The notes beneath the pieces were generated by a model. That model made no database searches and was not told the DNA's origin. It was given only the letters and a program-made list of their open reading frames with translations. Source: Amoebidium appalachense (taxonomy: Eukaryota; Ichthyosporea). From it: a stretch of DNA of 64,000 bases. Location of the stretch: the NCBI GenBank assembly GCA_963693365.1, contig CAVNZM010000015.1, positions 186,001 through 250,000 of the forward strand, in the 5' to 3' direction. Position numbers and translations under genes: made by a program. Below, one piece after another: positions 1-64,000 of the stretch (positions are counted from its first letter, which is position 1; each line of letters opens with the position of its first letter).

Positions 1-91
1 CACACATGCGTATGCAAAAACACTGACATGCTTGCACACACCCACACACAGATGCACATACACGTGACACACCCGCATGCGCACACAAACA

Positions 92-96
<5 letters not shown>

Positions 97-161
<65 letters not shown>

Positions 162-171
162 CACACACACG

Positions 172-245
<74 letters not shown>
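97..245 (+). repeat. (CA)n running into the first visible gene A acceptor
   Basis: Nearly 150 bases of CA, interrupted once near 159-175, end at the CACACAG acceptor of exon 246-311. Confidence 0.95.
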
Positions 246-9717
<9,472 letters not shown>

Positions 9718-10344
9718 TTTGCCCTTTCTCGGGGTAAAACATTATTTATGAAAGTCTCGTTCAGCCGCCACTTTAGGGTGGGTAGCCGCCCCAAAAGAGA
9801 TACGTTCTTTTCTCTTTCTTTCTTTGTTTTTTTTTTTTTTAGCGTGTGTGCGTGTGTAGTTGTACTAGTGAAGATGTGGCCGGTTTCCTTTCTTTTCCAT
9901 TTCTTGCCTGTTTTTGCGAATGTAGGACCCATATATCCCACATGTGAATGCTATCTTGAAACAATCTTTAACCATATCCCTGAATATTCCTGCATATTCC
10001 TGAAGCCAGCCTACTAGAGCATGTAAACATAACATGTATATTTGGACACGTGTCAACACTCCGACCGGCTAGTTATAGTCCCTCATATCAGCCGCATGTT
10101 ACCTGGGCTCAGATTTATTAAGCTGTAACCCCCCCGGGGCCCTTACTAGTAGAAGAATTCGTGACATGCATTTCAGTGATGCCAATACTATGCACTGTAG
10201 CTGTCAGGTAAAATACAATCATTGACCAGTACTCCCCGGGAGCTCGTTACGGTGATTTTCCCGATGGCACAAATGATGCACTACAAGGTTGAAGGTTACC
10301 TTTTACCCCCTCCCCCTCTCGCCGGCCCCCCCCCCCCCCCCCCC

Positions 10345-10385
<41 letters not shown>

Positions 10386-10543
10386 ACTACTTTGATAACC
10401 CCCTTCCCCTATAAAGCTATTGACCACTATCCTCCCCCCCCCCACCCCCCCCCCCCCCCCCCCCCTCTCTCCTCCCCCCGGGTCTGTTGATCCCCCCTGC
10501 TCTCTCTCTCTAGCTCTCTCTCTCTCTCTCTGTCTCCGAGGCG

Positions 10544-10584
<41 letters not shown>

Positions 10585-10655
10585 CCCTTTTTTTTTTTTT
10601 TTTTCTTTTGTGTGTGTGTGTGTGTGTATGTGTGTGTGTTTGAGTGTGTGTGTGT

Positions 10656-10704
<49 letters not shown>

Positions 10705-12907
10705 GGGGGGGTGGGGGGGACAGTGTAGTATACCGGTCGCCGTGACAGGTCGAGGCCAAGGTGTGTGTAGGTGTGCGCGTCGCCACGCCGGCCACATATG
10801 AGAGAAAACTACCTTCTCACACGTAGCAGAGTCTGCACTAACACAAGTAGAGTGTATAGTCGTGGCACACACACACACGGAGCCGAGGTGATCAGTCTCT
10901 ATATGGGTGCAATATACTACCTACTAACTGTGTACCTAATCGGGCTGCATGCACTATCACCTAAGTATCACACAAGTGTCCACACAGTGCTCGGAGAGTC
11001 TGTTGCAACAGTCAATTATCGTTATAACTCGCAATTTTATTATGTTACATGTGCGGGTTTATATACTCCGCCGTGATCCAGTCACCAGCCATCCAGGATG
11101 GCATCCGGGTTGACTACGTAATCCCTAGATCTGGATGGTGCGTTCCTAACCAATCATATGGCAGTTAGATATCACAATTCATCCTAGGAATCACACGAAA
11201 ACACGCGTACACCGCTGTTGGATGGTTACATAGTAAATATATCACAAACACGAATAATATGGTGATATTGGGGTTGTATATTCCAACAACATACATACGC
11301 GTGTCACCCGTCCGGGTGTCACGCTTGAAGTTCACATACGCATGCACACGCACACACGCACGCACACACGCACACGCACACACGCACCCACACAGTACAC
11401 ACACACATACTGGCATGCATCATGATCACATGCACACACAACGTGGCACGCGCTTACTATCCCACATGGCATCTGTTGTCCGTACACATGGAGTCATGGA
11501 CTGACGATTCTATTTGTGCCAGGTCGTCACAGCCCGGCGGGCTAAAACGTGAATAGATTCGCGTATAAGGTCGCATGGGATAAAGCATACTCGCCAGGGT
11601 GTGCGATTTTATTTTTGGTGAAGGCAGTTTGGAAGCCTCAGCTCCACTGCCTGAATAGTCCTAATAGGGACACCAACAGCTCTGGACACTTTTTTCGTAT
11701 TATTTTAATCCTACTAGGTTCTAGTGGAGATATTAGTGAACCTATTGTTAGGGACCTTTTCGGGCCTTCATCAGGGTCGTAACACGTAATCTGAAGTGTT
11801 AAAATTACGCAGCCTGATACCCGCTGCAGTATTCTGAGTGGGCTAACAAAACAGTTATTATGAATCTGTAACTATGCTTGTGTGCTATTGAGGTTGCAAT
11901 ATACATTTATAATAGGTGGAGCAAAATGAGAATCCAGATTTCAGATAATAATCTGCATGCAATAACAACAACAAACGTTACGAATCGAACAGTCGATCAT
12001 CTTGATTGAGGCTGAATGCCTCAGCAATAAAGCCCAATCTTCAACCCGGATTTAGTCCTCTCCCCATACTCTCATTGCATACTTCAGACAAATTTCGCCT
12101 TTTCCTTGGTATTGCACGTAATGCAGATTCTGTATACGTACAACGTTCAGATTCAAAGCCTCCCGTACAAGTACGTACTGACTTGAAGTGTCATCGCTTC
12201 CCGTATAGCAGCTACATATTTATTATATTGAATCACATTTCAAATACGCACAACAAAAACAAGTATGTTATCTAACAGGTAAGGTACCGGTAAAAACGCA
12301 TCTGATGTCAGTCTGATATTATATATATCTCATTCCTCGTATGCATGTCCATTTTAGTAGCTGAACTGTAGATATATTAGAGCAGTGTGTCGATTTTTTT
12401 TCCCCTCCCTGCGAGTGTCTGCTACATACATAAGCAGGTATAATGAATGCGTATGGCTTTTTGTTAAAATCTATTACCTTCGTCGGTTGAACAAATCGAG
12501 GACTGTCAGACAACTTACTCAAAAAAGAAAGAAAAGCGGCGTAAATTCGTGTCTTATCAATTTTGATCTAGGAGGTTAAGTGGCTCATACAGACGAAAGT
12601 CACAATACAACTTAAACAGTTTGTGTGGTTTGCCGTGGTTTAGTCGTTCCGTTGTTTAATTTTATAGGTATATATAGTGTATTTCTTATTTCATAGTTTG
12701 AAAGCACAAAGATACACGCACATTACAACACCAAGCTTAGCCAAAGCGAACAGTATGCGCGCGTGATATGTGACACAGGCAACCATGTACGGGTAGTACT
12801 TCAACATCAGCTCATCTCAAGTATACGCCTGTATACGCATCACCTATCCACTCCGCACTATTGATAATAAACTGTGTATATGCACACAACTATCACCCAC
12901 CTTCACC
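9718..12907. other. Intergenic region between tandem paralogues A and B
   Basis: No exon with good splice sites or coding bias was found on either strand. The DNA is more AT-rich and less repetitive than the genic parts. Simple repeats include a C-run followed by a T-run at 10327-10380, (CT)n near 10500-10580 and a G-run at 10657-10703. A short CA-rich tract lies at 11340-11400. The promoter of gene B should lie near its right end; a TATATATAG string occurs near 12671, but nothing shows it is used. Confidence 0.6.
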
Positions 12908-38441
<25,534 letters not shown>

Positions 38442-40321
38442 AAGGCGAGGCGACCAATGAACTGAAATGGATAGAAATGTTTGTGTTAAAGAAAAGATAT
38501 AAATTGCGCTGCTGCATTGCATATGATACAAGTAACTATTGTAGTATATAGGTTCGGAATAACGTTTCTTTACATAGCACAGTTGCCTACAGGACATCCT
38601 AAGGCTTGTAGTATTGTATTGTGAATTATACAGTAATTCATCCAATCTATATATACATATCGTAACTCAGTTTAAGTTCTCTGTAGAATTTAATAGCATT
38701 ATACTTTCTTGCAAAGCCCATTCGGGCATATTTCAATGAAGCACCTAGATGGTGGTATGTGCTGTTGATAGCTGATTCTCGAAGAGCAGACACTTTGAAA
38801 TATGTTCGAAAGGTTGTTGTTAACCTAAATAATTGTATGACTCAAATGTTTTCGGAGTATTGGATATTTCTGACGGTTTTGTATATTAGTAGTCGAATAA
38901 CAAATAAGGAATTCGAAGGGTGATGTTTACTTAGGCACAGCTCACAGTGTGTTTGTGATCTAGGCCAGAGGATACCTAGCGGCTAATGCATGAGAATCGA
39001 TAGAAATAGAGGAAAGTTAGCCTTTCTTTTTTGTTTTTTTCCTTTTCTCTTTCCTTTTTTAGCACACAAACATTGGTCGTGGCTCGCCCTACCCATTAAA
39101 ACCTAAAGGGGCAATACGGAGATGCTCCGAATACAATTAATATATACACAAGTACATTCTCCATATGTATAGCTTAGGGTCACCGACTGTTACCTTTAAA
39201 AAAGTTTCTAAACTAACATATTTTATTTGCTTCGTGCTCAATATAAGACGAGCTGCGGTTTCTTCGGGTTGTCACCACGGCCCCTCTACGTATAATACAA
39301 ATCATTTCCGGTTTGGCCCTATTACACGACTGTGGGTTAGCCCCAAACTAGCAATAAAACCATCTGCCCTCTACGTTGCCTACGTACACGGCCTGTTTCA
39401 AAGGCTTTCAAAGGCGTCCATATATGATCACCTGTTGTAAAGCCCCCCCCCCCCCCCCCCCCCTCCTCCCCTTATGACGCATACGTATACTGTGCGCATT
39501 GCTGATGTTGCATACTTGAATGTTTGCCTTTGCATGTGTCCTGCACCATGCTTCTCATCGTGTATGCGTACTTCGTACCGTGCACATGTTCCGCAGCCCC
39601 CCCCCCCCCCATCCCCCCCCCGGCCCCCCTTCCTCCTCGAGCTCCAACCGAACTCCATTATCTCCTCCTTTCCCCAATGTCTATTTATTAGAATGTATAA
39701 TGTGTGGCCATCTGGTGACAATAATCAAACCACTGGCCGTGAGGCGGGGTTTACTGAGAAAAATCTCCACCCCGTTGATAGACTCAATATGTTGCAGGAA
39801 TTCAAGCGAATATTTTATGTAAGTTAAATGACGGTCCACATACTGGTTTTTGGACTCAATAACTGCATTTGGGTTTTGCACCGGAATTTATTATTTATTA
39901 TTTATTAGTTGTTATGACAGCCTTCGTACCACTCACCAGATATCTATTAACAAAATCTTGGTATTTGATAAGAGCAGGAACATGGTAAGCGAAAGCCCTT
40001 CTAGCATCTTTCGTGCAATAAATGACAGTGGTTCACCAACGAATGCGAGAAACACATCAACCCTTTTTTTTAAGCACGCTAGTCTCACGACATGACAGCA
40101 TACATGCACGTTCAGACGAAAAGCAACATACCATCGGGCGCCACCATCTACTCAGCATACAACATTCTATCCGAATTCATTTCTAACATTTCAGCACTAA
40201 CCTCCAGAGCCCCCCCCCCCCCCCAACCCAACCCACCCCTCCCTCTCCCCCCCCCCCCTCCCCACCACCACCACCACAACAAACACAATCACCTAATACA
40301 ACATTTTGACACACGGACACA

Positions 40322-40376
<55 letters not shown>

Positions 40377-40377
40377 A
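38442..40377. other. Intergenic region between convergent genes B and C
   Basis: The stops of gene B (38441) and gene C (40378) face each other across 1.9 kb. The DNA is AT-rich with few repeats until C-runs at 39442-39463, 39600-39620, 40209-40260 and 40323-40362. No coding exon with splice support was seen. It should hold both 3' untranslated regions. Confidence 0.6.
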
Positions 40378-55544
<15,167 letters not shown>

Positions 55545-55560
<16 letters not shown>

Positions 55561-55725
55561 ATATGACCCATTCCAATTGGCTGTTAGACGACATAAAATA
55601 TATGACCCATGTCCATTGGCTGTTCAAGAAAAAACAATTAATGGCCAAAACCAATTGGCTGTTAGAAGACATAAAACAGATGGCCAAACCCCATTGGCTC
55701 TTAGAGAGTAACCAAATCATATCGC
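55545..55725. repeat. Repeated CCAATTGGCTGTTAGA-type motif
   Basis: Four diverged copies of a segment containing ATTGGCTGTT or ATTGGCTCTT occur at about 30-60 bp spacing, some followed by A(G/C)GACATAAAA. They fill DNA next to the exon at 55485. The copies look like a decayed tandem array. Confidence 0.6.
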
Positions 55726-56018
55726 TCATATCTATGAGCTATTACGAAATACCCACCAACACAGTAATTTGAGTATCTTGTACCGCCCCAAAGCCCAGCC
55801 CCCCCCCCCCCCCCCGGCCCCAACAACAACAACAACAAAAAAAAAAAACCCACCCACCCACAGGCGCGCACAAACACACATGGATACCCCCCCCCCCCCC
55901 TATCCTGCCATCTCTCGGTTAGACACATGCACCTTCGTGAGGAGGGGGTGGGGTGGGTGGTTAGGTGGGTATTTGGGTGGGGGGGTGTTGGGGGGGTGGG
56001 GGGGGGAGGGGGGCTTAC

Positions 56019-56149
56019 CCTTTTGGAGGGTGTGGGGAAGGTCTTCTTGGGGAGGGAGAAGGGATGGCAGAGGGAGGTTGTGTCGATGACTCCAGCACTT
56101 CATCCTCGATAACATCATCCCTCGGTTGCTTCATGTGAAATGATGAAGA
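56019..56149 (-). CDS. Probable exon of gene C or a neighbour: acidic, serine/proline-rich
   Basis: The minus-strand frame runs SSSFHMKQPRDDVIEDEVLE then a proline/serine tail to a GTAAGC donor. The composition is coding-like, and a CTCAG acceptor precedes it. Its end phase (2) does not fit any clear acceptor at 55560, so an exon may be missing or the boundaries may be wrong. Confidence 0.45.
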
Positions 56150-56329
56150 CTGAGTCTTTGTACTTGTGGTGGGTTGTCGTCTCCACCCCCCCCCCCCCCC
56201 CCCCCCCCCCCCCACCTCTCTACCTCTCTAATCGTGGATTTTTACCCAATGTTTCTCAAAGGTTTCATCCTTTCTATTACTTTTGTTCATTTCTGTTTCA
56301 TTTATTTAGTGATGCTGTTCCTATTATCA

Positions 56330-56370
<41 letters not shown>

Positions 56371-56631
56371 TATTATTTAAGGGGGGAGGGTGGGGGGGGG
56401 GGGGGGGGGGGGGTTGCTTATTGCACACAGTACAGCAATAAACTCCAACAAAGAGAAAACAAAGACTCCTGACTCATGTACGGAAAACGTGCGTCTAAGG
56501 GAATTTATGTGCTGTATGACCACAACAGTATTCGTTTTAATGGCTGCCGAGACGGTGATCAAAGTGGTACTTAACGCTTTTATTTTCTTTCTTTTTTCTT
56601 GTTTTTTTTTTCTCTTCGTGTAGAGGGAGAA

Positions 56632-56675
<44 letters not shown>

Positions 56676-56809
56676 GAAGGGTAAGTACCGAAACGGGAGC
56701 AGTTCTTTGGTGTCTTGGTGGTGTGTCAGGGGAGGGGGGAGAGTCGGTGATGATTATGAGCTCAGGACCCGATATCTGGGGGGGGGGGGGGGGGGGGGGG
56801 GGGGTTGGT

Positions 56810-56945
56810 GATGTATGCGTTAGATGGATGGAAATATGGAGGAGACACCAGAGGACAACAACAAAAACATCACAAAAATGACAAAACCGGAATCAAACAA
56901 ATTAAGCATGCAGGCAGATCTGAGAGCCCATGATAGGGGGGTTTT
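56810..56945 (+). repeat. Dispersed repeat, fullest copy
   Basis: It begins GATGTATGCGTTAGATGGAT, continues through GGAGGAGACACCAGAGGACA, ACAACAAAAACATCACAAAA, ATGCAGGCAGATCTGAGAGC and ends CCATGATAGGGGGG. About 110 bases align with 63219-63345. It has no coding capacity and no obvious terminal inverted repeats. Confidence 0.8.
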
Positions 56946-57217
56946 TATGCCTCCACGGGAGGGGGGGGGGGGGGGTTTGCTCCGCCTGTCTGTTTCCTCT
57001 GTTATGGGTGTTTGCTTCTTTTTATCCCAAAGTCTTTGCGTAGGCAAACTTCCCTTCCCATTGAAAACTCAAGGGAGAAAGGGGGAAAGGGGGTGGGATC
57101 GGGGAGAAGAGGGGGGAGGGGGGAGGGGGGGGGGGGGGGGGGGGGGGGGGAGGGGGGGGGGGGGGGGGGGGAGGGGGGGGGGGGGGGCGGGGGGGGGGGG
57201 GGACGGTTTCTATAACG

Positions 57218-57248
<31 letters not shown>

Positions 57249-57315
57249 GGGCGGGAGCGGGAGAGACATTAGAGGAGGAATGAAGCAACAGGAGGGGGAG
57301 TGTGTGTTTGTATGT

Positions 57316-57368
<53 letters not shown>

Positions 57369-57393
57369 CTGGTCCTAGGACATGAATATATAC

Positions 57394-57498
57394 GTGGGCG
57401 CTATTTGCGCACTTATGTCCACTCTCAGTAATGTGTATGAAAAAGTATGCAAACCCCCTGCCCTCCACGTCCCTTCCTCCGGAATCCCTATTCGCCAA
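57394..57498 (-). CDS. Probable exon upstream of gene C
   Basis: This is a 35-codon open frame (LANRDSGGRDVEGRGFAYFF onward). It sits between a good acceptor (pyrimidine-rich, TTTTTGGCAG) and a GTATAT donor, phase 0 at both ends. Phase agrees with the exon ending at 57637. No domain was recognised. Confidence 0.45.
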
Positions 57499-57585
57499 CT
57501 GCCAAAAATTCAGGTTTAGGAAGGGGCGTGCATTTTTCTCTTTTTCTTTTTTTTTTTCTTCTTTCTTTCTTTCTTTCTTTCTTTT

Positions 57586-57629
<44 letters not shown>

Positions 57630-57636
57630 TGAATAC

Positions 57637-58270
57637 CTCAGCGTCAGAATCGAATCCAGTAGGGGATCCGGGTGAGATTTCAGCCACTCTTGGGGTTGGA
57701 GGGGGATCCTTGGATACTGGGGTTTGTGGGGCCCCGCTCTCTCGCACCCCATCACCTTGGTGCAAGCTCGTGTCACTGATGCCAAGATTGTGCCCCACTA
57801 GGCTCTGTGGTTGGGGGGTTTGTGTTGGGGCGGTTGCGTAATTCATGGGTGCATTCTGCCGATCATTGTTGCGTGGTTCATTTATATGAGAGGCCGGGGG
57901 TGATTCTTTCAAATTCTGAGTGGTTGCATTTTGGGGTGGTATAATGGGTCGGAGTTTAGGGGGTTCATTCCGAGGTGACTGGGAGCGGGGACTCTGATAT
58001 TGGCTCCCCCCTTGAGGTTGTGAAATTTTCCCCGTGGGTACATATGGCCCATAATGCTGTTTTGTGTGTGGGTACCCATATCCCATAGGGGGGGGGCTTT
58101 TGCGCTTGAGTCGGGGGCGGAGCGGGGTTTTTGGGTGATGATTGTGTGCTGGTTGCTTGGCCCACGGGTAATTTCAGTGCTGCTAGCCGTGACGGGTGGA
58201 TGAAATTCGGGACTGGATCCCCCTGGGGTGCTGGTGGTTGGGCTGCTTGGGTGCTCTGCGAATGAGAGTG
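57637..58270 (-). CDS. Probable P/Q/S-rich exon with a frame break
   Basis: The 3' part reads in one frame from MGYGYPHTKQHYGPYVPTGK to GSPTGFDSDAE at a GTATTC donor. Upstream, a different frame is open and of similar disordered composition (SSPTTSTPGGSSPEFHPP). The switch coincides with a run of nine G at 58088-58096. Adding one base there would join the two frames. The protein would be a disordered linker. The left end near 58270 follows a TTCGCAG acceptor. Confidence 0.5.
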
Positions 58271-58796
58271 GAGTAGGTGGGCGAGGGGTTGGAAGAGGGG
58301 AGAGGGGCGGGGTGGGGGCGCAAGTTTGGGGGGGAGGGGGGGTGAGGAGGAGGAATGGGGCAGGGGAAGGGGGGGGAGGGGGTGTTAGTTGGATGCCGGC
58401 AACAGTAAACCACAAACCTCCCACTCCCCATCTCCGACCAATTCAAACACCACCCACCTCCTTCATTGCCCACTCACTGATACATAACCTATTGACTCAG
58501 AGAAATGATGTGACCACAACACCAGTTATCTCCTATTCAAGCAACACCCCCCTTCCCCCCCCCCCCCCCCCTCCCCACCTCCATCCCACCAACCTACCCA
58601 CCTACCCACGCACACACACCCACCCACCCACGCACACACACCCCCTACACCCACCCACCCCCACACACCCATCCACCCACCCACACACACCCATCCACCC
58701 ACACACACTCATCCACCCCCCCACACACACCCATCCACCCCCCCACACACCCATCCACACACGCACATAGACAATGCACCTTACACACACACATAC

Positions 58797-58910
58797 CTCA
58801 CCGTAGGTATCACTAGTGAGTCCATTACCCCCAAAAACCCACACTTGCTTGCCAAACACCAATAAACTGAGCAGCATAAAGTAACCCGCATTCATTTCCT
58901 TTCTAATTGC
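58797..58910 (-). CDS. Probable exon with a kelch-like strand pair
   Basis: This is a 38-codon exon between a CATACAG acceptor and a GTATGT donor, phase 0/0. It contains GKQVWVFGGNGLTSDTYGE, which resembles one kelch blade (hydrophobic strand, GG, then a DTY strand). No second blade could be placed, so a kelch domain is not established. Confidence 0.5.
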
Positions 58911-59194
58911 CTGTATGTTGGGCAAGCATATTAACACGGCTCAATAGTTCTTGTGTGGGCACACCTTTTTTTGTGTGTGTCTGCGTGCATGTGTAAGCGT
59001 GTGTCTTGTGGTGTTGGTGTTTTCTGTTGAGGGCATGCACTAAGACCGTGCAGGCATACACAGAGTGCTGTAAGTGCTTCTTGCACACTAGAGAAATCCC
59101 GCCAGATTCTGACTTTCAGCTATCACCACACGCACATGCACACACGCAAACAACATTCACAAAAACGCAGGAACGCACACACACACAACACACA

Positions 59195-59198
59195 CAAC

Positions 59199-59285
<87 letters not shown>

Positions 59286-59345
59286 CCGCACACCCGCGCA
59301 CACACCTACACCCACACCCACACCCACACCCACACCCACACCCAC
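59195..59345. repeat. (CA)n followed by (CACACC)n
   Basis: About 85 bases of CA are followed by CACACC-type repeats up to 59345. They lie between the exons at 58797-58910 and 59459-59869. Confidence 0.9.
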
Positions 59346-59458
59346 ACACACACCCTCCCCTCTTCTCCGCCCCCGGGTCGACACTCACCCACCAACCCAC
59401 CCACCCACCCAACCGCCCATCCAACCATCCACCCACCCATCAACCCACCCACCCATAC

Positions 59459-59869
59459 CTTTGCACCAGCTCTACCACCATCACCCGACGACCCTTTCCC
59501 CGCGTACCCCTGTGTCTGCCTGCCCGCAAGTGGGTGGGTAGAATAGGGGCTTATGTGCTCAAACGCCTCCCTCTCTCGTTCATCCTGCCGTTTCTGTGGT
59601 TGTGGTTGGGAGTTTCTATTCTTTGGTACATTACTCGTGATGTTTGTGCTTTTGAGTGTTGAATTTCTATCATTCCCCCTATACAAACTTCTAGTCCCGG
59701 GTGGTGGTTGGAGGGTTGGCCTGTTTAGAGGGCTGAAATTTCCAACTGATGAGCCATGATGGCGTCTTTGGGAGTGAGAATTGGGCTTGGGTGGGGGTTT
59801 TGTGCTGATAATAACGGGGGGTGCGCGTTGACGCTTCATTTTTCTCGCTACTTCATCCCTCGTTCGTTT
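59459..59869 (-). CDS. Probable exon: basic, asparagine/proline-rich region
   Basis: This is a 137-codon open exon from a TGTTCAG acceptor to a GTATGG donor, phase 0/0, which joins 58910-58797 in phase. It starts KRTRDEVARKMKRQRAPP, a strongly basic segment, and continues through polar low-complexity sequence to GDGGRAGAK. It is likely disordered and perhaps nucleic-acid-facing. It may be the N-terminal part of gene C or a separate upstream gene. Confidence 0.6.
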
Positions 59870-60203
59870 CTGAACACACCACAGAGGGAGCAAGTGTAGT
59901 CCTACCAAAGACGCAGAGAGATTTAGGTAGTTATGCGTTCCTGTATATTGTGACACATATATGCTACAAACTGCGTAGTATACAAAAAAAAGCTCTTTCG
60001 CTTACGATCGTATACGGCGATAGAGACCCCTACGTATACTTCGAATTCGCTTCAAGTGGCAAACGCACGACTGTGTGTCACGAAAACAAAAACTGCCATT
60101 TTTCAGGACGTCACGCGTGCACTGCGGCGGCGCGCGCCGGTTACTTCGATTATGTAATAGCGCATTTCTGCATGTTTGCGCTATCACCTGAGTAATTTGG
60201 TTG

Positions 60204-60284
60204 GTTTCTTTGGCGAAGTGGGTAGAGCGGGTGCAAAACATCGCGTGGTCGGCGTGGGTTCGGGGTTCGATCCTTGGTGTGGGA
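60204..60284 (+). tRNA. Degenerate tRNA-like sequence (possible tRNA-derived SINE head)
   Basis: A perfect A-box (TGGCGAAGTGGG, 60211) lies 53 bases before a B-box-like GGTTCGATCC (60264), the spacing of a tRNA gene. A TTTT follows at 60284. The acceptor ends (GTTTCTT and TGTGGGA) do not pair and the T-stem is weak, so this is not a working tRNA. Confidence 0.35.
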
Positions 60285-60618
60285 TTTTATTGCTGTTGTT
60301 GGAAAGAATTGGAGTGCTTCTTGCTTTGCTTTTTTTCTCCACCTTTTTTCATTTCTTTTTTTCTCTTGTGCTACACTCAAGGTTGAAGACTTTATTACCA
60401 TGCTCTCCTTTTGCTCCTCCTGTTTCCATCACTCTCCCTCCTTTTTTATGTTTTTATTGTTGTTTTTTTTGAGCGCCAGTTCCCATGTATTTCAAAAATT
60501 GGGACCGGCTGCTGACAAACCAAGGCCTCCGAACGTTCTATCTGTACTAAATTATTTAAGAGAACCTCACGCTTGTGTCGTATAAACATGCATGTGCGCG
60601 CACGTGTGCACGACGCAC

Positions 60619-60714
60619 GTTGACGCCCAGTTTTTCTAGGTCCTGCTGGCGATTCAGTACTGCGCAGGTATCAACCAAATACACCTTGTTTGTCAATGAC
60701 TCGATGTGGAGACC

Positions 60715-60753
<39 letters not shown>

Positions 60754-60917
60754 ACCCAAACAACAACAACAACAACAAAAGCCAATTGAATAAAAGAAGA
60801 AGAAGAAGAAGAAGAAGAAGAAGAATAGGAAAAAAAAAAAAACCAAAAAGCCACAGCCTTCAGATCTCTGAATTCCAACCACTCCTGCTCGTAATTACAA
60901 AGTAACACTATCCTCAT
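60619..60917 (-). CDS. Possible first exons upstream of gene C
   Basis: The frame MRIVLLCNYEQEWLEFRDLK starts at 60917 and runs to about 60843. A second stretch (SLTNKVYLVDTCAVLNRQQD, 60699-60619) ends at a GTGCGT donor that joins 59869 in phase 0. The intron between them has a weak donor and an acceptor behind a sense-strand G-run, so the first junction is doubtful. Confidence 0.35.
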
Positions 60918-61915
60918 TCAACAAAAATTGGTGCCATGCACTGTGCATCCAAAGTAATTCTTTAGTTGTTAAATGAAGAGAGTATGAAAATTAGTCACGT
61001 GGACTGTGCCGATACATCTAGCTACCTGGAGGTGCACAGCCACATGCTTTGTAACATGCTTAAATATGTATACGTACGTGCACACAACAACACAACACAC
61101 AACACACCCACCCACCCACCCACACCCACACCCACACCCACACCCACACCCCCACACACCCACACACCCACACACCCACACAAAAGCCACAGTAAATCAT
61201 CATGTGATGTGTGCACAGGCACACAGTGCCGCACCACATCTTCTCACAAGAAGTGTTCGTTGCCACGGTCTTTTTATTGAAAGACTACTTTTCTATAAGA
61301 TCCCGTTCTGCTTGCAGTATACGGTAACCAAGAAAGCTTTACAGCAGAGATTTGATACAAAATTCTCATTCGCAAAAGGGGAAGGGAGAAGGGGGGGGGG
61401 GGGGGGGTAGAGTAGTAGTATTATTAGGAGAGAATAATTAGTTTTCCAATGGTCGATTCAAATGTGACCCAATGATATCCAGAGGCAAGCACGTGTACAT
61501 TATATCTACAGGCAGAACTTCAGAACTGCCACAAGGGTACCCTCTAACTTTGAAAATAACTCAACTAAAAGACTACGAACAAACACGTTCCGGAAAACTT
61601 TCAACCCTTCCCTGGCGCTATATTGCTTTCTTCGCCCTATGTGTGGGTGTACATACGTGCATAACTTGTCTCAGACTAGGACAGTCTCTAGAACCCACCC
61701 AACCCACACTAGCCCATTGAGTAGGTGTGTGCATTGCATACAATTACATCGCTAATGCAGGAACCACCCTCACGCTTTAACTCACTTTACTCACCAGAAA
61801 AAACTAGACGAGCCAATGTTTCAAGTGACTGCGGGAGGTCAGAGGGGTAGGGAGGAGGGGGGAGAGGGGGAGGGGGGAGGGCCTGGGGTTGTATGGGAGG
61901 GTGGTAATGGAGGAA

Positions 61916-61946
<31 letters not shown>

Positions 61947-62154
61947 CCTGTGTGTGTCTGTGGGGGGGAAGGGGGAGGGGAGGGGGGGGGGGAGGGGAGG
62001 GGGGGGGGATAAGGTCTGGGGTGTGTGTGCCCGTGTGTCCGTATATGTACGTGTGTGTCTGTGTATGGCTATGCGCAAGTGTGTGCGTGCATGTAAATGT
62101 AGATGTGTGTGTCTCCATCAGTGGGGGAGGGCCCTTTGGTGTATGTGATTTGAA
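60918..62154. other. Intergenic region between genes C and D
   Basis: No supported exon was seen. It contains (CCACA)n-type repeats at 61110-61180, a short G-run at 61391-61407, and GT/G-rich DNA at 61850-62110. If gene C starts near 60917, its promoter should lie in the left part. Confidence 0.5.

Positions 62155-64000
<1,846 letters not shown>

Noticed and set aside
97-245. CRISPR array
   Set aside because: The repeats are simple dinucleotides without spacers, and the genome is eukaryotic with introns.
56455-56560. Minus-strand frame containing KTNTVVVIQHINSLRRTFS
   Set aside because: It looks weakly coding, but no phase-consistent donor and acceptor pair was found.
61472-61720. Plus-strand 82-codon frame
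   Set aside because: No splice support, no similarity recognised, and it lies in intergenic DNA between two minus-strand genes.

Overview
This window is nuclear DNA from an intron-rich, probably unicellular eukaryote. The genes are split into many short exons (30-170 bp, a few longer) by GT-AG introns. Those introns are full of (CA)n/(GT)n microsatellites and very long poly-C/poly-G runs. TAA, TAG and TGA act as stops, and no operon, virus or complete transposon was seen. The species cannot be fixed from sequence alone. An intron-rich free-living metamonad such as Kipferlia is one guess, with low confidence. Nearly every exon below was placed by requiring an open frame, a GT donor, an AG acceptor and agreement of codon phase with the next exon.

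Layout. (1) 1-9717, plus strand: the 3' part of gene A, 13 exons, 414 codons plus stop, its 5' part lying outside the window. (2) 9718-12907: AT-richer intergenic DNA. (3) 12908-38441, plus strand: gene B, apparently complete, 34 exons, about 1284 residues. It has two C1 (zinc, diacylglycerol-type) domains, a long helical region and a C-terminal EF-hand-like motif. Gene A is a tandem paralogue of the last third of gene B, exon for exon. (4) 38442-40377: convergent intergenic DNA. (5) 40378 to at least 55485 and perhaps 60917, minus strand: gene C. It has a disordered/coiled-coil N-terminal part with a basic nuclear-localisation-like cluster, a WD40 propeller, an array of C2H2 zinc fingers and a C-terminal J domain. 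The propeller followed by two C-x4-C fingers resembles animal ZNF106; the J domain fused to it is unexpected. (6) About 60918-62154: no gene seen. (7) 62155 to beyond 64000, minus strand: the C-terminal exons of gene D, a single-pass membrane protein.

Themes. Many introns open with (GT)n directly at the donor and close with (CA)n directly at the acceptor, often with G-runs and C-runs inside, so the two ends of one intron could pair. Genes A and B share two near-identical exons in an otherwise diverged background, which looks like gene conversion. At three places the 3' end of an exon plus its donor site has been reiterated into the following intron. A short dispersed repeat recurs in the introns of genes C and D. 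No functional link between the C1 genes and gene C is visible beyond proximity.
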